NCBI RefSeq assembly: GCF_030373445.1
Contig: NZ_JAUCYU010000012.1
Location: 122,505-186,504, forward strand
Direction of reading: 5' to 3'
DNA length: 64,000 nt
From: Roseovarius sp.
GTDB lineage: Bacteria; Pseudomonadota; Alphaproteobacteria; Rhodobacterales; Rhodobacteraceae
Below, one piece after another: positions 28,852-37,355 of the stretch. The notes under the pieces are model-generated. The model ran no database searches. It saw nothing but the letters and a program-made list of their open reading frames with translations, and was not told where the DNA came from. The translations under genes were made by a program, and so were the position numbers. Every line of letters begins with the position of its first letter. Position 1 is the first letter of the stretch.

Positions 28852-30204
28852 TTAGGCGCCGGCGTTGCACTCACCCAGCGTGGCCTCGTCGCCACCGAAC
28901 ATCGGGTGGTTCGGCGGATACATGACCTGGTCGACCGGCGTGATCTCGACGATTTCCAGCGTGTCGTACTGGCTCGACGGGTTCTGCGCGCCGCGCACCA
29001 CGAGCACGTCCTTGAAGCACTGGTGGTCTTCGGCACGGTAGAGCGTCTTGCCGTTGCCCAGGCCGTCGAATTCGAAGCCCTCCAACGCCTCGGCCACGCC
29101 GCAGGGGTTGAACGTGCCGGCGCGTTCGCAGGCGTCGGCATAGAGCAGGACCTGCGCATAGCAGGTCTGGGCCGAGTTCGACGGCGGCTTGCCGTATTTC
29201 TCGCCGAAGGACTTGACGAACGCCTTGGAGCCCTCGTTCTCGAGCTGCCAGTTGTAGTTCATCGAGCCCAGCACGCCCTTGATGTTCTCGCCGGCGCCCT
29301 GCGCCATGAGCTCGGAGTAGAGCGGCACGACGATCTTGAAGTCCTTGCCGTTCACCTGCTTGTCGAGCAGGCCGAACTGGATGGCGTTGGTCAGCGAGTT
29401 GACCATGTTGCCGCCGTAGTGGTTGAGGACCAGCACGTCGGCGCCCGAGTTCAGGACCGGCGTGATGTAGGACGAGAAGTCGGTCGAGGCGAGCGGGGTC
29501 TTGACCGTGTTGACGGTTTCCCAGCCCAGCGCCTCGGTCGAGGCGACGATCGATTCCTCCTGGGTCCAGCCCCAGTTGTAGTCGGCGGTCAGGTGGTAGG
29601 CGCGGCGATCCTCGCCCATCTCCTTGGCCAGCACCGGCGCCAGCGCGGCACCCGACATGTAGGCGTTGAAGAAGTGGCGGAAGCCGTTGGCCTTGCGGTC
29701 CTTGCCGGTGGTGTCGTTGGCATGGGTGAGGCCGGCCATGAAGATGATGCCCGCCTCCTGGCAGAGGCCCTGGACCGCGACGGCCACGCCCGAGGACGAG
29801 CCGCCGTTGATCATGATGGCGCCGTCCTTCTCGATCATCGACTTGGCCGAGGCGCGCGCGGCGTCGGACTTGGTCTGGGTGTCGCCGGTCACGAACTCGA
29901 CCTTCTTGCCCAGGATGCCGTTGCCCTGCAGCGCCTTCGAGGTGAAGGTGCTCAGGCAGCCGCCGTCGCCTTCGCCGTTCAGGTGCTCGACCGCCAGCTT
30001 CTGTGCCAGCAGCTCGTCGGCGCCCTCGTCGGCATAGGGGCCGGTCTGGGGCACGTTGAAGCCGAGGGTCACGGAACTGCCGGTCGGCTCGTTCATGTAG
30101 GCCGCCGCGGACGATGCCGTGAAGATCGTCGGCAGCGCGACGCCGGCACCAGCGACTGCGCTGGTCTTCAGCAGGCCACGACGAGTCAGAGTCGATTTAG
30201 ACAT
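28852..30204 (-). CDS. ABC transporter substrate-binding protein, Tat-exported
   Basis: A 450-residue type I periplasmic binding protein (Peripla_BP_6/UrtA-like). The ATG at 30204 has GGAGGATAT-type ribosome binding upstream; a longer frame starting at 30351 is not supported. The signal carries a twin-arginine motif, LTRRGLLKTSAVAGAGVALP, then AAAYMNEP. The body has VTLGFNVPQTGPYADEGADE and GGSSSGVAVAVQGLCQEAGI. Four or more cysteines occur in the mature part. It opens the sbp-livHMGF-acs unit. The substrate is unknown; the acs linkage suggests a short-chain carboxylate or a precursor of acetate. Confidence 0.9.
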   Translation of the reverse strand: MSKSTLTRRGLLKTSAVAGAGVALPTIFTASSAAAYMNEPTGSSVTLGFNVPQTGPYADEGADELLAQKLAVEHLNGEGDGGCLSTFTSKALQGNGILGKKVEFVTGDTQTKSDAARASAKSMIEKDGAIMINGGSSSGVAVAVQGLCQEAGIIFMAGLTHANDTTGKDRKANGFRHFFNAYMSGAALAPVLAKEMGEDRRAYHLTADYNWGWTQEESIVASTEALGWETVNTVKTPLASTDFSSYITPVLNSGADVLVLNHYGGNMVNSLTNAIQFGLLDKQVNGKDFKIVVPLYSELMAQGAGENIKGVLGSMNYNWQLENEGSKAFVKSFGEKYGKPPSNSAQTCYAQVLLYADACERAGTFNPCGVAEALEGFEFDGLGNGKTLYRAEDHQCFKDVLVVRGAQNPSSQYDTLEIVEITPVDQVMYPPNHPMFGGDEATLGECNAGA

Positions 30205-30332
30205 TGATATCCTCCCGTTAATGAACTTCGCCGGAGGGCCTCCTCTGCGCCGCCGGCTCACACAAATGTGCAAAGCGATTATCGCAGGTCGGAAGAAAAT
30301 GTCGCAACAACTGGCTACGGCGAAAGGATTTT

Positions 30333-30372
30333 TTTGTAAAGAAATGGACAAAACCGTTCGAAATTTTGTAAA
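30333..30372. promoter_or_regulatory. Paired TTTGTAAA boxes, putative ScfR-type operators
   Basis: The 218-base divergent region between the binding-protein gene and the XRE regulator gene is strikingly AT-rich and has TTTGTAAA at 30333-30340 and again at 30365-30372. ScfR/RamB/PccR regulators bind TTTGCAAA-like boxes in other bacteria (from memory), so these are candidate autoregulatory and acs-operon operators. Confidence 0.5.
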
Positions 30373-30422
30373 TATATTTTTATGACGCTGCGGAAACCGC
30401 GCGATTCAATGGGAAAAACGTG

Positions 30423-31730
30423 ATGGCGGAATCCTCGATGATCGGCAGCCGCATCCGCGAAAGGCGGGTGATCAGCGGGCTCAAGCAATCCGAGCTTGCG
30501 AAGCGCGCCGGCATCTCGGCCTCCTACCTCAACCTGATCGAGCACAACCGCCGCAGAATCGGCGGCAAGACCCTGAACCGGCTGGCGGATATCCTCGGGG
30601 TCGCGCCCGTCCTGCTGTCGGAGGGGGCCGAGGCCACGCTGATCGCCGCCCTGCGCGAGGCCGCGGCAAGGGCCGAAACCGAGGGTCGCGCCGGGGCCGA
30701 GGCGGACCGGGTCGAGGAACTGGCCGGCCGGTTTCCCGGCTGGGCGCGGCTGCTCAGCGATCTCGCCCGCCAGCGGGCCGAGCTGGAAGGCACGGTGAAG
30801 GCGCTGACCGACCGGCTGGCACATGACCCGCAGCTCGCCGCCTCTCTGCACGAGGTGATCTCGACCGTGACCGCCATCCGTTCGACCGCCTCGATCCTGG
30901 CCGATCCCAGGCCGCTCGAACCGGAATGGCAGACCCGCTTTCACCGCAACATCAACGAGGACAGCCAGCGCCTGGCCGAGGGCGCGGAGGCGCTGGTGCG
31001 CTACCTCGAACAGGCGCCCGACGCCCGGTCGGAGGTCATGTCGCCGCAGGATGAATTGCACGCCTTCCTCGAAGAGCACCGGTTTCATTTCCCCGTCCTG
31101 GAAGGGGCGGGGGGCGCGGACCGCATCGCGGCGGTGATCGCCGGCGCGGACCGGCTGGAAAGCCAGGCCGCCCGCAGCCTCGCCCGGACGGTGCTGGGCC
31201 AGTATGTCATCGATGCCGAACGGTTGCCGGCCGAGGAGATGGCCCGGGCAGTGGCCGAACACGGGCCCGACCCCGCGGCCATCGCCGCCGCGACCGGCGT
31301 CGACATGCCCACGGTCTTCCGCCGTCTCGCGACGATGCCCGAGACCGAGGCCGGGCCGGTGGGGCTGGTGGTCTGCGACGGGTCGGGCACGCTGATGCTG
31401 CGCAAGCCGGCGCTGGGCTTTACCATGCCGCGCTCGGCCGCGGCCTGTGCGCTCTGGCCGCTTTACCAGTTGCTGACCCAGCCCGGCGCCCCCGTCCGCC
31501 TGCGCCTGCGGCAGGGCGAGGCGCGGGTGCTGGCGCTGACCGTCAGCGAGGAGGTGGCCCCGGCCCGGTTCGACCGCCCGGCGCTTTACCGGCCGCACAT
31601 GCTGCTCTTGCCCGACCCGGGGCCGGAGGCGGCGGGCCCGCTGCGCGAGGTCGGCGTCAACTGCCAGGTCTGCCCGCTGAGCGATTGCGAGGCGCGGCGG
31701 GAGCCGTCGATCCTTGGCCGCGGCTTTTGA
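30423..31730 (+). CDS. ScfR/RamB-type short-chain acyl regulator (XRE family)
   Basis: A 435-residue regulator. The N-terminal XRE HTH is RIRERRVISGLKQSELAKRA then ISASYLNLIEHNRRRIGGKT. A long middle region is followed by a C-terminal DUF2083-like domain, GPVGLVVCDGSGTLMLRKPA to the Cys-rich end NCQVCPLSDCEARREPS, which is typical of ScfR, RamB and PccR proteins that respond to acyl-CoA and control acetate or propionate genes. The IrrE-like middle motif HExxH is not clear. The ATG at 30423 is taken; a GTG just before it is also possible. It is divergent from the sbp-livHMGF-acs unit. Confidence 0.85.
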   Translation: MAESSMIGSRIRERRVISGLKQSELAKRAGISASYLNLIEHNRRRIGGKTLNRLADILGVAPVLLSEGAEATLIAALREAAARAETEGRAGAEADRVEELAGRFPGWARLLSDLARQRAELEGTVKALTDRLAHDPQLAASLHEVISTVTAIRSTASILADPRPLEPEWQTRFHRNINEDSQRLAEGAEALVRYLEQAPDARSEVMSPQDELHAFLEEHRFHFPVLEGAGGADRIAAVIAGADRLESQAARSLARTVLGQYVIDAERLPAEEMARAVAEHGPDPAAIAAATGVDMPTVFRRLATMPETEAGPVGLVVCDGSGTLMLRKPALGFTMPRSAAACALWPLYQLLTQPGAPVRLRLRQGEARVLALTVSEEVAPARFDRPALYRPHMLLLPDPGPEAAGPLREVGVNCQVCPLSDCEARREPSILGRGF

Positions 31731-31801
31731 CAGGCCCGCACAACTTGTCGATAGTGAACTGCAGCCGTCATTCGGCGCAATCGGAGGGGGAGGCCGATTG
31801 G

Positions 31802-32170
31802 ATGGGGAAAAAGGTGATCCTGATAGAGGACGAGCGGAACATCATCGAGGCGATTAGCTTCATCCTGAGCCGGGACGGGTGGGAGGTGAAGACACACTCC
31901 AACGGCCATGACGCGATGCAGGCGGTGCGCGACAGGCGGCCCGACCTGGTGATCCTCGACGTGATGCTGCCGGGCAAGAGCGGGTTCGACATCCTGCAGG
32001 AAATCCGCGACGATGCCGAGCTGGGCGCGACGCCCGTGCTGATGCTGACGGCGCGCGGCCAGCAAAAGGACCGCGAGATGGCCGAGCGCGCGGGCGCCAG
32101 CCGCTACATGACCAAGCCGTTCTCGAACGCCGAAGTCCTGGAGGCGGTGCGCGATCTGGTGGGGCCGTGA
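31802..32170 (+). CDS. Single-domain response regulator (CheY-like)
   Basis: A 122-residue receiver domain with no output domain. The acidic pair is D10/E11, the phosphorylation site D53 in LVILDVMLPGKSG, T83 in MLTARG and K105 in YMTKPFSNAE. The ATG at 31802 has GGAGGGGGAGG upstream. It overlaps the small membrane protein gene by four bases and belongs with the histidine kinase two genes on. Having no DNA-binding domain, it must act by protein contact. Confidence 0.92.
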   Translation: MGKKVILIEDERNIIEAISFILSRDGWEVKTHSNGHDAMQAVRDRRPDLVILDVMLPGKSGFDILQEIRDDAELGATPVLMLTARGQQKDREMAERAGASRYMTKPFSNAEVLEAVRDLVGP

Positions 32171-32454
32171 CCGCCAAGAAGACGCCCGTCTTCGTCCAGC
32201 GGCGCACCTACCGGCGCCGCCGGGTGGCCGACGGCGCCCGGCTTCTGCCGGTCTTCGGCGGCATCCTTTTCCTGATCCCGCTGCTGTGGGAGGGTGACCC
32301 CGCCGGGGCCGAGGCCGTGCCCGACGGCGCGCGCACCGCCTGGGTGATGACCTATCTCTTCGTCGTCTGGTTCGGGCTGGCGGTGCTGTCGGGTGTTCTG
32401 GCCCGGTTCCTGGTGGCCGAGGACGATGGCGGCGACGAGGAGGGGGACAGCTGA
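32167..32454 (+). CDS. Small membrane protein between receiver and kinase
   Basis: A 95-residue protein with a basic N-terminus (QRRTYRRRRVADGARL), two membrane helices (LLPVFGGILFLIPLLW and AWVMTYLFVVWFGLAVLSG) and an acidic tail. Its start overlaps the response regulator and its stop overlaps the kinase start (TGATG-type), so the three are translated together. This position and small two-helix shape are also seen next to SSS-type permeases such as YjcH beside ActP, so an accessory role for the kinase transporter domain is plausible. No family was recognised. Confidence 0.8.
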   Translation: MTAKKTPVFVQRRTYRRRRVADGARLLPVFGGILFLIPLLWEGDPAGAEAVPDGARTAWVMTYLFVVWFGLAVLSGVLARFLVAEDDGGDEEGDS

Positions 32455-35144
32455 TGGTTACCCTCAACGTCCTCGTCCTTGTCTGCCTGCTTTACGTGGC
32501 GTTCCTGTTTGCCGTGGCCTTCGGCGCCGACCGGGCGGCGCTGGTGGGGCGGGGGACGTGGCTGCGCTCGCCCATCGTCTACACGCTGTCGCTGTCGATC
32601 TACTGCACGGCGTGGACCTTCTATGGCGCGGTGGGCTTCGCCGCGCGCTCGGGGCTGGAATTCGTGACGATCTATCTCGGGCCGACGCTGGTGATGATCG
32701 GCTGGTGGTGGACCCTGCGCAAGATGGTCCGCGTGGGCCGGAGCCAGCGGATCACCTCCATCGCCGACCTGATCTCTTCCCGCTACGGCAAGTCGAACAC
32801 GCTGGCGGTGTTCGTCACGCTGGTCGCGGTGATCGGGCTTACGCCCTATATCGCGCTGCAGCTCCAGTCGGTGACCCTGTCCTTCGCCACCTTCGCCGAG
32901 GCCGACCCCTTCACCGACGCACCGCCCAGCCAGCAATCGACGGCCTTCTGGGTGGCCGCGGGGCTCGCCGTCTTCACCATCCTCTTCGGCACCCGCAACC
33001 TTGATGCCAACGAGCGCCATCACGGCGTGGTCATGGCCATCGCGCTCGAGGCGGTGGTCAAGCTTTTCGCGCTGCTGGCGGTGGGGGTCTTCGTGGTCTG
33101 GGGGCTGGCGGGCGGCGTCGACGAGATTCTTGCCCGCATCGATTCCTCGCCCATCGCGCGGTGGGAGGTGCCGGGCAGCCGCTGGGTCGGGCTGACGCTG
33201 CTGTCGGCGGCGGCCTTCATGTGCCTGCCGCGGATGTTCCAGGTGATGGTGGTCGAAAGCGAGGACGAGGATCACCTGCGCATGGCCGCATGGGCCTTTC
33301 CCACCTACCTGATGCTGATGAGCCTGTTCGTCGTGCCGATCGCGGTGATGGGGCTGGAGCTGATGCCCGAGGGGGCGAACCCCGACCTTTTCGTGCTGAC
33401 CCTGCCGCTCAGGAACGGGCAGGAGGGGCTGGCGATCCTGTCCTTCCTCGGCGGGTTCAGCTCGGCCACCTCGATGGTGATCGTGGCGGCGATTGCGCTG
33501 TCGACCATGGTGTCGAACCATATCGTGATGCCGATCTGGCTGTGGTCCACCGGGGGCGGGGCGATGGTGTCGGGCGATGTGCGCAGCGTGGCGCTTCTGG
33601 CGCGGCGGCTGTCGATCGCGATGATCCTGTTCCTGGGCTACTGCTATTTCCGCCTGTCCGGCGGGGGCACGGCGCTGGCGGCGATCGGGCTGATTTCCTT
33701 CGTCGGCGTGGCGCAGTTCCTGCCGGCGCTGATGGGCGGGCTGTTCTGGCGCGGCGCCACGCGCTCGGGCGCGCTGGCGGGGCTGGGGGTGGGGTTCGTG
33801 CTGTGGCTCTACTGCCTGTTCCTGCCCAGCTTCGGCGCGTCGGAGATCATGCCCTATTCGGTCATGCAGAACGGGCCGCTCGGCATCGGCTGGCTTCGGC
33901 CGCAGGCGCTCTTCGGGGCCGACGGGATGGACCCGGTGATTCACGCCGTGATGTGGAGCCTGCTGCTCAACACCTGCACCTTCCTCGGCGTCTCGCTGCT
34001 GACCCTGCCCAAGCCCATCGAGCGGCTGCAGGGGGCGCAGTTCGTCAATGTCTTCCAGCATTCGCAGACGCCCGGAAGCTGGTCGGGGGGGCTGGCGCGG
34101 TCGGAAGACCTGATGATCATGTCGCAGCGGATCATGGGCGCGTCGGAGGCGCAGGCGATGTTCTCGAAGGAGGCGCGCAAGCAGGGCATCGCGGGCTACC
34201 TGCCGGAACCGACGCCGGATTTCCTGCAGATGCTGGAGCGGGAGCTTTCCGGCTCGGTCGGCGCTGCCACGGCCCACGCGATGATTTCGCAGATCGTCGG
34301 CCGGGCGACCGTGTCGGTCGAGGACCTGATGGCGGTGGCCGACGAGACCGCGCAGATCATGGAATATTCCAGCAAGCTGGAGGCCAAGACCGAGGAACAG
34401 GCCCGCACCGCCCGGCAACTGCGCGAGGCGAACGAGAAGCTCACGCAGATCTCGGTGCAGAAGGATGCCTTCCTCAGCCAGATCAGCCACGAGCTGCGCA
34501 CGCCGATGACCTCGATCCGGGCCTTCTCGGAAATCCTGCGCGACAGCGAGGGGTTGTCGGAGGAGGAGCGCAACAAGTACGCCTCGATCATCCTCGAGGA
34601 GGCGACGCGCCTCACGCGGCTGCTCGACGACCTGCTCGACCTGTCGGTGCTGGAAAACGGGCAGGTGGTGCTGAATTCGCAGACCGGGCAGCTTTCGGAT
34701 ATGCTCGACCGGGCGGTTTCGGCGGCGGGGGTGCAGGACCGGCTGCGCATCCACCGCCGCCGCGAGGCCGAGAAGATCACGCTGCACACCGATCTCGACC
34801 GGCTGGCGCAGGTGTTCATCAACCTCATCTCCAACGCCGGCAAGTATTGCGAGGCCCCCGACCCGGCGCTGACCATCCGTCCGCAGGCCGAGAACGGCAA
34901 CCTCGTGGTGGATTTCATCGACAACGGGCCCGGCATTCCCACTGACCAGCAGGCGATGATCTTCGAGAAATTCTCGCGTATCGGCCAGACCAAGGCGGGG
35001 GGCGCGGGGCTCGGCCTTGCCATCTGCCGCGAGATCATGGGGCGGCTGGGCGGCGACATCACCTATCTTCCGGGGCAGGAGGGGGCGGCGTTCCGCGTGG
35101 TTCTGCCCCTGCGTGAGGCGGCGACGGTGCAGGCCGCGCAATAA
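32454..35144 (+). CDS. Sodium/solute symporter-STAC-histidine kinase (CbrA/CrbS type)
   Basis: An 896-residue hybrid. Residues 1 to about 520 form a sodium:solute symporter (SLC5) domain with about 13 helices, including YTLSLSIYCTAWTFYGAVGF and ITSIADLISSRYGKS. A STAC-type linker follows (ARKQGIAGYLPEPTPDFLQM). The kinase has phospho-acceptor H679 in QISHELRTPMTSIRAF, the N box LISNAGKYCEAP, and G boxes DNGPGIPT and GAGLGLAICREI. No PAS or receiver domain is attached, unlike many CrbS proteins. CrbS/CbrA relatives control acs or amino acid use, which agrees with acs nearby. It should sense or transport a small solute. Confidence 0.92.
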   Translation: MVTLNVLVLVCLLYVAFLFAVAFGADRAALVGRGTWLRSPIVYTLSLSIYCTAWTFYGAVGFAARSGLEFVTIYLGPTLVMIGWWWTLRKMVRVGRSQRITSIADLISSRYGKSNTLAVFVTLVAVIGLTPYIALQLQSVTLSFATFAEADPFTDAPPSQQSTAFWVAAGLAVFTILFGTRNLDANERHHGVVMAIALEAVVKLFALLAVGVFVVWGLAGGVDEILARIDSSPIARWEVPGSRWVGLTLLSAAAFMCLPRMFQVMVVESEDEDHLRMAAWAFPTYLMLMSLFVVPIAVMGLELMPEGANPDLFVLTLPLRNGQEGLAILSFLGGFSSATSMVIVAAIALSTMVSNHIVMPIWLWSTGGGAMVSGDVRSVALLARRLSIAMILFLGYCYFRLSGGGTALAAIGLISFVGVAQFLPALMGGLFWRGATRSGALAGLGVGFVLWLYCLFLPSFGASEIMPYSVMQNGPLGIGWLRPQALFGADGMDPVIHAVMWSLLLNTCTFLGVSLLTLPKPIERLQGAQFVNVFQHSQTPGSWSGGLARSEDLMIMSQRIMGASEAQAMFSKEARKQGIAGYLPEPTPDFLQMLERELSGSVGAATAHAMISQIVGRATVSVEDLMAVADETAQIMEYSSKLEAKTEEQARTARQLREANEKLTQISVQKDAFLSQISHELRTPMTSIRAFSEILRDSEGLSEEERNKYASIILEEATRLTRLLDDLLDLSVLENGQVVLNSQTGQLSDMLDRAVSAAGVQDRLRIHRRREAEKITLHTDLDRLAQVFINLISNAGKYCEAPDPALTIRPQAENGNLVVDFIDNGPGIPTDQQAMIFEKFSRIGQTKAGGAGLGLAICREIMGRLGGDITYLPGQEGAAFRVVLPLREAATVQAAQ

Positions 35145-35229
35145 CAACTTTCGTAAACGCGATGGTAAGGATGCGGGCGCTAGGATGCCGCGGGCGGCCG
35201 GACCGGGCCGGCGAATTGCGGCGAGGGCG

Positions 35230-36366
35230 ATGTCGAGCGAGGAACGGAAATCTGTCATCCACCGGAAGGCCGCCAGCGCGCGCGAGGATTTCGACGCGCG
35301 CGCCATGTCGCCCTCCAAGGCGTTGCGGCTGTCGCTCGAGAAATGCGGCGACCGGCTGTTCCAGCTTGCGCTGACGGTCGGCACGCTGGAACAGCGGCGG
35401 CTGACCCATGCCGCGGTGAAGGAGGAGGTGGGCGACGACACGCTGATCCTGCTGCTTGACGGGGAGGGGGGCGCGCGGGGCGCGGCGCTGCTCGACCTGC
35501 AATTCGCGCAAGCGCTGGTCGAGGTGCAGACCATGGGCCGCGTGCGCCCCGGCGCCGCGCCCGACCGCCCGCTTACCGGCACCGACGCCGCCATTGCCGC
35601 GCCGCTGGTCGATGCCATGCTGACGGGCTTCGACGACAAGCTCGAGGAGGCGGTGCCGGGCCACCGGCCGCTGGGCTTCCGCTTCGGTGACCGGGTGGGT
35701 GATGCGCGCGGCCTGCTGCTGGCGCTCGAGGCGGCGGATTACGAGCTGTTCCGCCTGACCGTGGATATCGGCGGCGGCGCCAAGACCGGCATCCTGGCGC
35801 TGATCCTGCCCGCCGCCGTGCTGGCCCGGCCGGAGCCCGGCACGGGCGAGGCGGGGGAAGGGGCGGCGTTCGACCTGGGCGACCTGGCGATGCAGGTGCC
35901 GGTCACGCTCGACGCGGTGCTCGACCGGGTGCAGCTTTCGCTGGCCGAGGTCTGGGCGCTGAAACCGGGCATGACCCTGCCGGTCAGCACGTCCGCCATC
36001 GGGCGCACGGAACTGGTCGCGGCCTCGGGGCACGTTGCGGCGCAGGCGCGGCTGGGGCAGATGAACGGCATGCGCGCTGTCCGGCTTTGCGGCGCGGGGG
36101 AGGAGGGGCCGCGGGCGGCGCCCGGCATGGCCCAGCCGGGGGCGGAGCCCGCGTTGGCCGACATGCCCGGGCCCTCGGCCGAACCGCCCGCGCCCGAGCT
36201 TGCCAACCTTGCCATTAGCGAACCGCCCACGCTGACCGGCTTGCCGGACTTGCCGGACCTGCCCGCCACGGGCGGCGGCCTGCCCGATTTGCCCGACCTG
36301 CCGGGCGAGGGCGGCGGGGATGGCGGCGGCCTGCCGGACCTGCCGGCGCTCGTCGACCTGAAATGA
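35230..36366 (+). CDS. FliM/FliN-family (SpoA domain) protein, orphan
   Basis: A 378-residue protein with the ATG at 35230. Residues about 217-290 form a SpoA/FliN domain (VPVTLDAVLDRVQLSLAEVW, MTLPVSTSAIGRTELV), and the region before it resembles the FliM middle domain (GFDDKLEEAVPGHRPLGFRF). The C-terminal 60 residues are Pro/Leu-rich with LPDLPDLP repeats. The N-terminal FliM CheY-binding motif (LSQxEIDxLL) was not seen. It follows the kinase by 85 bases on the same strand, with no flagellar genes in the window. Confidence 0.72.
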   Translation: MSSEERKSVIHRKAASAREDFDARAMSPSKALRLSLEKCGDRLFQLALTVGTLEQRRLTHAAVKEEVGDDTLILLLDGEGGARGAALLDLQFAQALVEVQTMGRVRPGAAPDRPLTGTDAAIAAPLVDAMLTGFDDKLEEAVPGHRPLGFRFGDRVGDARGLLLALEAADYELFRLTVDIGGGAKTGILALILPAAVLARPEPGTGEAGEGAAFDLGDLAMQVPVTLDAVLDRVQLSLAEVWALKPGMTLPVSTSAIGRTELVAASGHVAAQARLGQMNGMRAVRLCGAGEEGPRAAPGMAQPGAEPALADMPGPSAEPPAPELANLAISEPPTLTGLPDLPDLPATGGGLPDLPDLPGEGGGDGGGLPDLPALVDLK

Positions 36367-37230
36367 TCAGAGCTTGTTGAGCGGCACTTTCAGGAACACG
36401 TCGCCCTTGTCATCCGCCGGTGGCATCCGCCCCGCGCGCATGTTGATCTGCAGCGAGGGGATGATCAGTTTCGGCATCGCCAGCGTGGCATCGCGTTCGT
36501 TCCGCATCTTCACGAAGCTGTCGCGGTCGCGGCCCGCGCCCACATGCACGTTCTTCGCCTTCTGCTCGCCCACCGTGCTTTCCCAGGCGTACTCGTCCCG
36601 CCCCGGCGCCTTGTAATCGTGGCCCACGAAGATGCGGGTGGCGTCGGGCAGCGACAGGATCTTCTGGATCGAGGCGTACAGTACCTCGGACGAGCCGCCG
36701 GGAAAATCGCAGCGGGCGGTGCCGAAATCGGGCATGAAGAGCGTGTCGCCCACGAAGGCCGCGTCGCCCAGCACGTAGGTCAGGCAGGCCGGCGTGTGCC
36801 CCGGCGTCTGCAGCACGTCGCCGCGCATCTGGCCGAGGTGGAAACTGTCGCCCTCCACGAACAGCCGGTCGAACTGCGAGCCGTCGCGCTGGAACTCGGT
36901 GCCCTCGTTGAACACCTTGCCGAACGTGTCCTGCACCTCGCGGATCTTCTCGCCGATGCCGATCTGCCCGCCCAGCCGCTCCTGCAGGTAGGGTGCCGCC
37001 GAGAGGTGATCGGCATGCACGTGGGTTTCAAGAAGCCACTGCACCTCGAGCCCATTGGCCGTCACGTGCGCGATGATCCGGTCGGCCGAGCGCGTGTCGG
37101 TTCTGCCCGAGGCGTAATCGAAATCCAGCACCGAATCGATGATTGCGCAGGCACGTCCGGCGGGATCGCGCACAACATAGGAAATTGTATTCGTCGCATC
37201 GTCGAAAAATGCGGTAACATCAGGTGACAT
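36367..37230 (-). CDS. Metallo-beta-lactamase fold protein, persulfide-dioxygenase/Blh-like
   Basis: A 287-residue MBL protein of ETHE1/Blh type. Iron ligands fit H70, H72, D74 and H75 in THVHADH, H145 in TPGHTPACL, and D162 in FVGDTLF; the stretch TLFMPDFGTARCDFPGG is characteristic of these dioxygenases, which oxidise glutathione persulfide to sulfite. Length is single-domain, without a rhodanese or DUF442 fusion. It follows the FliM-like gene tail to tail with the stop codons adjacent. An imperfect palindrome lies 22 bases before the ATG. Confidence 0.85.
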   Translation of the reverse strand: MSPDVTAFFDDATNTISYVVRDPAGRACAIIDSVLDFDYASGRTDTRSADRIIAHVTANGLEVQWLLETHVHADHLSAAPYLQERLGGQIGIGEKIREVQDTFGKVFNEGTEFQRDGSQFDRLFVEGDSFHLGQMRGDVLQTPGHTPACLTYVLGDAAFVGDTLFMPDFGTARCDFPGGSSEVLYASIQKILSLPDATRIFVGHDYKAPGRDEYAWESTVGEQKAKNVHVGAGRDRDSFVKMRNERDATLAMPKLIIPSLQINMRAGRMPPADDKGDVFLKVPLNKL

Positions 37231-37252
37231 CCGGGCCTCCCCTGCGCTGCGC

Positions 37253-37274
37253 CATATTGAAACCTTTGCATATG
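37253..37274. promoter_or_regulatory. Imperfect palindrome in MBL gene promoter
   Basis: CATATTGAAA-cc-TTTGCATATG is a 22-base inverted repeat, 8 of 10 positions matching, immediately upstream of the ribosome-binding site of the MBL gene. It fits a dimeric ArsR-type operator; the SqrR/BigR-like repressor at 6.6-6.9 kb is a candidate binder. The assignment is inference. Confidence 0.45.
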
Positions 37275-37355
37275 TTTGAACCGCAGGGGTTGACTTGGGT
37301 CAAGGACGATCACGACATGACATGACAGGGTGTGCCGGATTGACGGAGGAAAGAC

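Noticed and set aside
25689..30207. Long plus-strand frames of 699 and 866 residues over the Liv transporter genes.
   Set aside because: They are shadows of livGMH and the binding-protein gene; His/Gln/Arg/Asp-rich with no domain.
30205..30351. An N-terminal extension of the substrate-binding protein.
   Set aside because: It is not signal-like and covers the AT-rich promoter; the ATG at 30204 directly precedes the twin-arginine signal.
32352..35639. A 1095-residue minus-strand frame over the histidine kinase.
   Set aside because: No recognisable motif; composition is that of the reverse of a kinase gene, and the plus-strand product is clear.
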